Shown: in pieces, positions 56,158 through 61,282 of the stretch
How the letters are laid out: each line of letters starts with the position of its first letter
How positions within the stretch are numbered: position 1 is the stretch's first letter
IMG/VR virus record: IMGVR_UViG_3300037193_000488
Span: 1-61,282 of that record
Source: a virus
Direction: 5' to 3' (one strand)
Length of the DNA: 61,282 nucleotides
The notes under the pieces: model-generated
Told to the model about the DNA's origin: nothing
What the model saw: only the letters and a program-made list of their open reading frames with translations
The model's database searches: none
Program-made: the position numbers and the translations under genes

Positions 56158-56505
56158 TCACATCCTCGTGAACAGATACCCGATGATGGACAACATCCCA
56201 ACCAGGCAAGTGAGGACCGCGTACACCACGATCTTGTCCCACTTGTCCACTCGGACCTTCTTGTGCCCCGGAGGCTTCATGCCCTTCTTCGCGATCAGCG
56301 AGTTGGGGTCAGGAGCCATGGGCCGGTTGGGTTCGTACGTTGAGGTGGTGATCGACATGCGGTGGATCTTGCCGCCACCCGGCCGCGTCATCGCCTCGAT
56401 GGCAGCGCGTTCGTACGCTGCCCGCTCCGCATCCACTTGCGTGATCGGCTCCCGTCGTGGACGGCCCCACGGCGTACTGGTGTCGATCGGTTCACGCTCA
56501 GTCAT
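56158..56505 (-). CDS. Small membrane protein in head module
   Basis: A 115-aa protein with a long hydrophilic start and one C-terminal transmembrane segment (IVVYAVLTCLVGMLSIIGYL). Tail-anchored. Such a protein among head genes is unusual; it could act at the membrane during infection. Coupled by 8-base overlap to the gene before it. Confidence 0.65.
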   Translation of the reverse strand: MTEREPIDTSTPWGRPRREPITQVDAERAAYERAAIEAMTRPGGGKIHRMSITTSTYEPNRPMAPDPNSLIAKKGMKPPGHKKVRVDKWDKIVVYAVLTCLVGMLSIIGYLFTRM

Positions 56506-56776
56506 TTGGCCCTCCGATCTTGGGCATGTTGTCGATGAACTTCGGCTTGAGGGTGATCGAGTCGCCCTGCTTCTCGGCGAGACGCCTCATGTGCTCCTCG
56601 GTGCCACGGTGGTACGTCTCCCAACGCAACGCGGCGATGAGGTTGCCGGTGCTCAGCATCTTGTGACCCTCGCAACCGAGCTTGCATTGCCCATGAAACC
56701 TGACATTCTGGTTCCAGTTGTTGAGGTCCGCATCCTTCTCCGCAGTAGCGGTGATCCAGATGTCTTCCTCACCCAT
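56498..56776 (-). CDS. Hypothetical protein with Cys pair, 92 aa
   Basis: Starts MGEEDIWITA. Contains FHGQCKLGCEGHKML, a C-x3-C-x2-H set, then a helical region. Overlaps both neighbours by 8 bases. Unknown function. Confidence 0.65.
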   Translation of the reverse strand: MGEEDIWITATAEKDADLNNWNQNVRFHGQCKLGCEGHKMLSTGNLIAALRWETYHRGTEEHMRRLAEKQGDSITLKPKFIDNMPKIGGPND

Positions 56777-57344
56777 TGTTGGGCTTCTCCCCATGGCCGA
56801 ACGGCCGGACCTGGAGCGCGCTCCCGTACTCCTCGGGCATCGCCCGGCCGGTCAGGATGTCGCGGACCTGCGACACGGCAACCATCGGGATGCCGGAAGT
56901 CCAGTATTTGTGGAGATGATCATGCAACGTCTGGTGCCGCTGCTGGATCTGCGGATCGGCAACCACGACCTCCGGCCGGGGTGAGCCGTCCGTCTTGAAG
57001 CCTCCTCGCCCTACTGCACGACGGACCGCAGCCGCTTCGTGCTCCCAGAATGCACGTTCGTCATCGGAGAACTCCTCCCACGTCTTCTGTGCATCTGATT
57101 GAGGCAGGCCCCGGCCATACAGGGCGAAGCGTTGGAACAACCACTGGGCCAGGGTGTCTTCGGCTTCACCACCGAGCGGCCATTTGGCCAACTCCTCATC
57201 GATCGCTGCCACGGCACCGAGCGGGGTGATGAACTCCCGGTCCTTGAGCGCGTTCCGGACGTGGGTGAGAGCGCTGCGGACGATCGCCCGTGTCTGCGCT
57301 CCCATCACGACGTTAACCTCAACGGTTTGTGGTGTTTCTGCCAC
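56769..57344 (-). CDS. Hypothetical head-module protein, 191 aa
   Basis: Begins at GTG (VAETPQTVEVN) after AAGGAA. Helical (TRAIVRSALTHVRNALKDRE, DTLAQWLFQRFALYG). HQTLHDHLHKYW could bind metal. No family recognised. Confidence 0.65.
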   Translation of the reverse strand: MAETPQTVEVNVVMGAQTRAIVRSALTHVRNALKDREFITPLGAVAAIDEELAKWPLGGEAEDTLAQWLFQRFALYGRGLPQSDAQKTWEEFSDDERAFWEHEAAAVRRAVGRGGFKTDGSPRPEVVVADPQIQQRHQTLHDHLHKYWTSGIPMVAVSQVRDILTGRAMPEEYGSALQVRPFGHGEKPNNG

Positions 57345-57369
57345 TTCGAGTTCCTTCCTGCTGCTCCGC

Positions 57370-57609
57370 TTACTCGAACAATTCTCGCCCATCAAGGCTG
57401 TGATGGACTACCTCACTCAACATACACATACATCCCGGCGTGTTGTGGACGAACAACCGCAACTTGTAGTCGGGTATGCATGGGCATGTCAAGGAGAGGA
57501 TGTCATGCTCAATCAGATCCTCATTCGGCCATGTAACGCTGAGCTTCTCCATAGCCTCACCCGGCGTCACGATGATGAAGACTTCGTTGGTCCAGGTGAG
57601 GTCGCTCAT
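57370..57609 (-). CDS. Small hypothetical protein, 79 aa
   Basis: A 79-aa protein (MSDLTWTNEV...) with beta pattern and CPCIPDYKLRLFVHN and CMCM. Coupled by one base to the basic protein before it. Unknown. Confidence 0.6.
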   Translation of the reverse strand: MSDLTWTNEVFIIVTPGEAMEKLSVTWPNEDLIEHDILSLTCPCIPDYKLRLFVHNTPGCMCMLSEVVHHSLDGRELFE

Positions 57610-57830
57610 CAGCCCTTCTTCCGCTTGCGTCGGCCCTTCTTGGTCTTCTTGAGACTCGGGTACTTCTTCAGCACCTTCGCCCGGATCGTGCTGTAGCTGC
57701 CCTCGGTGTCGGAGCGCGCCGCGTAGCTCAACGCGGCCTTGGCGCGCTTCTTGGTATCGATGGGGTATTTGCGTTTGCTCGGTAGGGCGAACGCGCTCTT
57801 GGGCAGCTTGTTGCGCTTTGAAGCCCTCAT
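57609..57830 (-). CDS. Small very basic protein (DUF6582-like)
   Basis: A 73-aa protein. LPKSAFALPSKRKYPIDTKK, RAKAALSYAARS resembles a short phage family (DUF6582-type, named from memory) and the end is extremely basic (KKTKKGRRKRKKG). It may be packaged or bind DNA. Coupled to a second basic peptide. Confidence 0.7.
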   Translation of the reverse strand: MRASKRNKLPKSAFALPSKRKYPIDTKKRAKAALSYAARSDTEGSYSTIRAKVLKKYPSLKKTKKGRRKRKKG

Positions 57831-57943
57831 GACTTCTTACGCTTACCGTTCGCGATCTTGCGGGCGATGCCCTTGGACAGGCCCTTCCTCGTCAGCGCTG
57901 CGGTCCGAGCCGCCTTCCGCTTCTTCTGGCGTTTTGTAGCCAT
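57827..57943 (-). CDS. Very small basic protein, 38 aa
   Basis: A 38-aa peptide (MATKRQKKRKAARTAALTRK...), about half Lys and Arg, fitting exactly between the portal stop and the next start (ATGA). It resembles ribosomal-protein-like or DNA-condensing peptides. It is too short for most gene finders but context and composition support it. Confidence 0.65.
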   Translation of the reverse strand: MATKRQKKRKAARTAALTRKGLSKGIARKIANGKRKKS

Positions 57944-57946
57944 TGG

Positions 57947-59452
57947 CTACACACCCTCCTCCACTTCACTTTCCGCTGCCATACGGGCAGCGAACGGGTC
58001 GATGGCAGCCGCCTTCTGAGCTTGCTCATCCAGAACGCGCTGGGCCATGTTGTTCGCGAAGTCATACCCACGAATACGGGCGATCTCGATGCGTCCCCAC
58101 TCGGCATCGGCGAGACCAGCCGCCACGATCTCCAGGACCTCCTTGACCTGAGCGGCCTTGTCATCCGGGATTGCATCGCCATAGCTCGGCTCCGCTAGGG
58201 CATCGGTCTGCGTCGCCTCATAGGCAGGCAGGAAGCCGGTGGTGATGTCGTAATACATCTGCCGCATCACGTCGGTCACAACCTGGTCCTTCTCGCCCAC
58301 CTTAGACAGCATAGGGCCCATCTGAAGCATCAGGGAGATGCCCGACTCTGCGACCGCAACGTCAACCTTCCCTGCGGCCACGTCGGGCGTGCCGGATGCC
58401 TCCTTGAGTTGCTCGATCAGGAACCGGACGTGATCGAGGACCGGCGACACCGAGCCGACTCCGGTCACCCGCTCGAAGCGCGAGCCCTTTGCATGCTCGA
58501 CAACGTTGCCCGGGCCCATGATCCACTCAGTGATGTTCCCCTGCTCATCGCGCGGCGGCCCGCCATCCGTTGCATACATGCCCAATCCCTCAAGGGCAAG
58601 CGCCAACTCCTCATCGGAGATCGCCTGGTTCACGGCGGCTGCGATCCGCTCGAAGCCACGAAGCTCCGAGGACCCGAACGGATCACCGGGAGTCTCGAAG
58701 TTGCGGATGTGGTACACCGGGATCGCTGTGATTTGTGGAGGAAGTTGTGCACGCTCCTTGATCACGGTCTTCGGGTTGACGGTGATGTCCTCCCACGACT
58801 TCGGATCGAACAACGCCACTTCGTTCCAGATGCTTGTGTCGCTGCCGTCGTTCTCCAACGGGTTGGCACCCTTGTAGTACGTCTGCCGCTTGATGTAGGT
58901 CTTGTTGTCCTGTGGGTCAACGTACTGCTCGGCGATGTAGACCCCGATCAGCTTGGACGGGTCGTCCGGGTGGTACACCGGGAAGTATGCACCAGGATCG
59001 ATTGTCTCGATGGTGATCCGGCGACCTTGGGGCTTCGCCGGGTTGCCGATCACGTGGAACAACCAGTCACCACGGATCAGCCCGAAGCGCTTGTTGGCAG
59101 CGAACTGAGACCAGAAGCGCTCTCTGCGGAACAGGGACGTCAGGGCGCGCGTCAGCGTCGCCTGTCCCTCCGGAGTGCCGACGTTCGGGTCCACCATGAA
59201 CCCGAACTCCTTTGCAACATAGCGATTCGTGGTGTCGATGATCGTCCGCGCCGTCGGCACGTAGATCGGATCGGCATCGGAGCCGCGCTGCTGCAAGACG
59301 AACGTCTCGGGCACGTTCCAGTAGATCTGCTCATAGATCTGGTAACTCAGGATGCGTTGGGCATCCATCTCCGTGAGCCATGTAGGCGGCGCGCCGAAGT
59401 ACGGGGCGACAGTGGAGTATGGAGTCACCAACTCGGCTGCCTGTACGGTCAT
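57947..59452 (-). CDS. Portal protein
   Basis: A 501-aa protein between the terminase and the MuF-like genes. DAQRILSYQIYEQIYWNVPE, ELRGFERIAAAVNQAISDEE and SGTPDVAAGKVDVAVAESGI match phage portal (SPP1 gp6/HK97-type) proteins: stem, wing and crown. Forms the dodecamer through which DNA enters and leaves. Confidence 0.9.
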   Translation of the reverse strand: MTVQAAELVTPYSTVAPYFGAPPTWLTEMDAQRILSYQIYEQIYWNVPETFVLQQRGSDADPIYVPTARTIIDTTNRYVAKEFGFMVDPNVGTPEGQATLTRALTSLFRRERFWSQFAANKRFGLIRGDWLFHVIGNPAKPQGRRITIETIDPGAYFPVYHPDDPSKLIGVYIAEQYVDPQDNKTYIKRQTYYKGANPLENDGSDTSIWNEVALFDPKSWEDITVNPKTVIKERAQLPPQITAIPVYHIRNFETPGDPFGSSELRGFERIAAAVNQAISDEELALALEGLGMYATDGGPPRDEQGNITEWIMGPGNVVEHAKGSRFERVTGVGSVSPVLDHVRFLIEQLKEASGTPDVAAGKVDVAVAESGISLMLQMGPMLSKVGEKDQVVTDVMRQMYYDITTGFLPAYEATQTDALAEPSYGDAIPDDKAAQVKEVLEIVAAGLADAEWGRIEIARIRGYDFANNMAQRVLDEQAQKAAAIDPFAARMAAESEVEEGV

Positions 59453-59491
59453 GGTGACCCTTCCTGTTGGTCGAGGTTCGTGCGGAGGATT

Positions 59492-59650
59492 CTAGTTCCA
59501 GAGCACGTAGTCGGACTGCTTGCGCTTCTTCTGGAGGAGTTTGGTGAATGCCCTTACTACGTTGATGATTGCATCAACGGCGGGCAAATCGGCCCTTGGA
59601 GACTCGGGTGGTACCGGCTTGGGCTTCTGGTTGTCCGTAGTATCCGGCAT
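59492..59650 (-). CDS. Possible small protein, 52 aa
   Basis: A 52-aa frame (MPDTTDNQKPKPVPPESPRA...) that overlaps the end of the terminase gene by 77 bases and fills the gap before the portal. A Pro-rich start, then INVVRAFTKLLQKKRKQ. GGACGG lies near the start. Moderate support. Confidence 0.5.
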   Translation of the reverse strand: MPDTTDNQKPKPVPPESPRADLPAVDAIINVVRAFTKLLQKKRKQSDYVLWN

Positions 59651-61100
59651 AGAACCGTCCTAACGCTTCGGGTGTATGGTCATCCTTCTTCATGGGAGCT
59701 TCCTGGTTGTTCTTGTCACGCCGCTCCTCACCCTTGGGATAGCGGTACTCGTTGAACTCCCGGATGCAATTGTCGCACTTGCGGTTGAACATCAGCTTCG
59801 GCTTGCGTTCCGGATCGCCCCATGCGAGGTGCTTGTTGCGGACCTTCAGGCCTTCCCGGATGTACCGGAGCCGGGTGTTCAATTCCCCACCCGTATGGCC
59901 AAATGATGCAACCTTGAGGTGCTTCTCCAAGGCCAACGTGTCCTCGGGACTCGCCGGGTCCGGGTAGAACCCGAGCAGCGAGGACGGCGCGAAGCCGAGC
60001 CGGTCAATGTCGCGTGCGGCGTCATCGATCGTCATGCCCGTCTCGTAATACTCATCGATCACATAGACGTTGTCAAACGGATCGATCTGGATCAGGAGCC
60101 ATACGAACGGGTTGGTGAAGCCGTAGTCCACCGCTGCGTACAGGGGCCAGTCGGGGTTGTACTCGAAGTCGCCAACATGGATCTCCTCATCGAAGTCCTT
60201 GAACACGCGGCCGACGAACTCCGAGAAGTCCGCGCCGATCTCCTGGTTGAACGTGGTCTCATCGAGATCCCTCACTAGAGATGCGATCTCGGAATCGATC
60301 TTGAGCCGCTTGACCATGGCCTGGAAGTTGAAGCCCTTGGGCCGTTCCTCCATCGCCGCCCGCAACGTTGCGATGCTTGCTTCGGTCGCGCCGTTCGGGT
60401 ACACGTACGGGTTCATCCATGACGGAATACGCCACGAAGCCCACTCCTCGTTGAAGGGGTCCTGGCCGTCCTGCCATAGCTCATAGAACCAGTTCTTGCC
60501 TTCCGGGGTGGAGGCGAAGATGGACCAGCCGTTGAAGTCTGCGAGTGTCGGCCGGACGTACTTGGACCAGACCGACTCCTTCATCTTCGCCGCTTCGGCC
60601 ATGATCGCGCCGTTGAGCCCTTCACCAACGAGACGTTCGGGGTGCTTCGCGCTCTTGCCAAGCACGAGGTATTTGCCACTAAACAAGGACAATTGCATGT
60701 CACCCGAGTGCGCATCATAGTAGGACCCCGGCTTGTCCATGGGTATGCCGAGCTTCTTGATGAGGTCCCAATGCTTGCGGAACTCCTTCTCGGAGTCGGT
60801 GTACTCCGGCCCGACGATCCAGAACTCACGCCGCTTGCCGGTCTCCTCCAACCACCCCTTGATGAGCTTCGTCTTCACCACTTCAGCATCGAGTTCGGCC
60901 GCGCCGATCTCCGACTTGCCGAGCCGTCTTCCTCCCGAGACCACCTTGTTTCGTGCGGAATGCATAAGCACGGCCGCTTGGGAGAGATGCGGCTTGAACC
61001 CGCCTGCCTTCCAGATCGGGTATGCAAGCGGACGTGCCTGTTTCAGCGCCCCGTACAGGGCCACCGGATCCACACGCCCAAGCTCGGCTGTCGTCGCCAC
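59574..61100 (-). CDS. Terminase large subunit
   Basis: A 508-aa packaging motor and nuclease. The ATPase has GGRRLGKS (56-63, Walker A) and GAIMAEAA (Walker B region), and the RNase H-like nuclease has LYAAVDYGFTNPF. It cuts concatemers and pumps DNA into the prohead. I chose the GTG at 61100 because AAGGAGAG lies about 10 bases upstream; longer frames from 61130 or 61217 lack a good ribosome site. Confidence 0.95.
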   Translation of the reverse strand: MATTAELGRVDPVALYGALKQARPLAYPIWKAGGFKPHLSQAAVLMHSARNKVVSGGRRLGKSEIGAAELDAEVVKTKLIKGWLEETGKRREFWIVGPEYTDSEKEFRKHWDLIKKLGIPMDKPGSYYDAHSGDMQLSLFSGKYLVLGKSAKHPERLVGEGLNGAIMAEAAKMKESVWSKYVRPTLADFNGWSIFASTPEGKNWFYELWQDGQDPFNEEWASWRIPSWMNPYVYPNGATEASIATLRAAMEERPKGFNFQAMVKRLKIDSEIASLVRDLDETTFNQEIGADFSEFVGRVFKDFDEEIHVGDFEYNPDWPLYAAVDYGFTNPFVWLLIQIDPFDNVYVIDEYYETGMTIDDAARDIDRLGFAPSSLLGFYPDPASPEDTLALEKHLKVASFGHTGGELNTRLRYIREGLKVRNKHLAWGDPERKPKLMFNRKCDNCIREFNEYRYPKGEERRDKNNQEAPMKKDDHTPEALGRFYAGYYGQPEAQAGTTRVSKGRFARR

Positions 61101-61141
61101 GAGGTTCCTCTCTCCTTGGATATGAAGCATGGGCCCTAGTA

Positions 61142-61282
61142 CGGACCCACGCCTCAATGTCTTCAGGCCCCTAGGGCCAACGCTGCCACGGTCAGAAGCC
61201 GTCGTCAGTCCCGCCACGGGCTGCGAGGTCGGTCAGGCCGTCCCGGAGCCGCTTGAACTCCTCCGACTCCAATGCACCATCC
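61142..61282. repeat. Terminal direct repeat, right copy
   Basis: Identical to positions 1-141. It contains the terminase small subunit end seen again, and the TerS-TerL junction. See the left copy. Confidence 0.95.

Noticed and set aside
1-61282. Temperate lifestyle genes (integrase, excisionase, repressor) or insertion sequences
   Set aside because: I looked for recombinase and transposase motifs in the proteins and found none; some small unknown proteins could still be regulators.

Overview
The window is a complete double-stranded DNA tailed-phage genome. Its first 141 bases are repeated exactly as its last 141, so the sequence closes into a circle of 61,141 bp. Every gene I can support lies on the minus strand. 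The virion genes (HK97-type capsid, tape measure, frameshifted tail-assembly chaperones, Dit and tail-hub proteins) indicate a long-tailed siphovirus. High GC, frequent GTG starts, Lys/Ala-rich histone-H1-like tails and ThyX instead of ThyA point to an actinobacterial host (Streptomyces or a relative); that host is an inference. I see no integrase, excisionase or recognisable repressor, so the phage looks virulent.

Reading along the minus strand from high to low coordinates, and across the closure point: the terminase large subunit (61100-59574), portal, small head proteins, MuF-like protein and an HExxH peptidase (59.5-54.9 kb) come first. Next are a repeat-rich virion protein, scaffold, decoration protein, major capsid and connectors (54.9-48.2 kb). 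Then come the major tail protein, chaperones, tape measure, Dit, fibre and a 1,076-aa tail hub (48.2-38.4 kb). A lysis and membrane cassette with a membrane-anchored collagen-like protein, an amidase and a holin candidate follows (38.4-34.7 kb). It ends at a perfect 13-bp hairpin.

Two small genes come next, then the only long gene-free stretch (33147-33924), which is packed with palindromes, hairpins and a tRNA-like fold. From there to 18.6 kb lie small regulatory-type genes, a SNF2-type helicase, three exported proteins in a row, and the recombination set (RecB-like nuclease, Sak4-like ATPase, SSB-like protein with duplicated SAP-like domains). From 18.6 to 0 kb lie a primase/MCM-like helicase with a separate partner zinc finger, a cluster of redox and phosphatase enzymes, a DnaE-type DNA polymerase III alpha subunit, a MazG-like pyrophosphohydrolase, a divergent ThyX, a RuvC-like resolvase, many short unknown genes and finally the terminase small subunit.

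Most neighbouring genes overlap by 1-20 bases (ATGA or TGATG), which implies long coupled transcripts. A 12-bp sequence, TACGCGCGTAGG, occurs four times, three of them in the main intergenic gaps, and is a candidate operator. The most unusual points are this operator set, the structured gap, the primase/MCM protein with its second zinc finger, the duplicated SSB tail, the exported trio that includes an apparently dead matrixin, the ThyX/MazG/phosphatase/oxidoreductase set (a possible nucleotide-modification module), a 12-unit solenoid-like virion protein, and a +1/-2 tail-chaperone frameshift.
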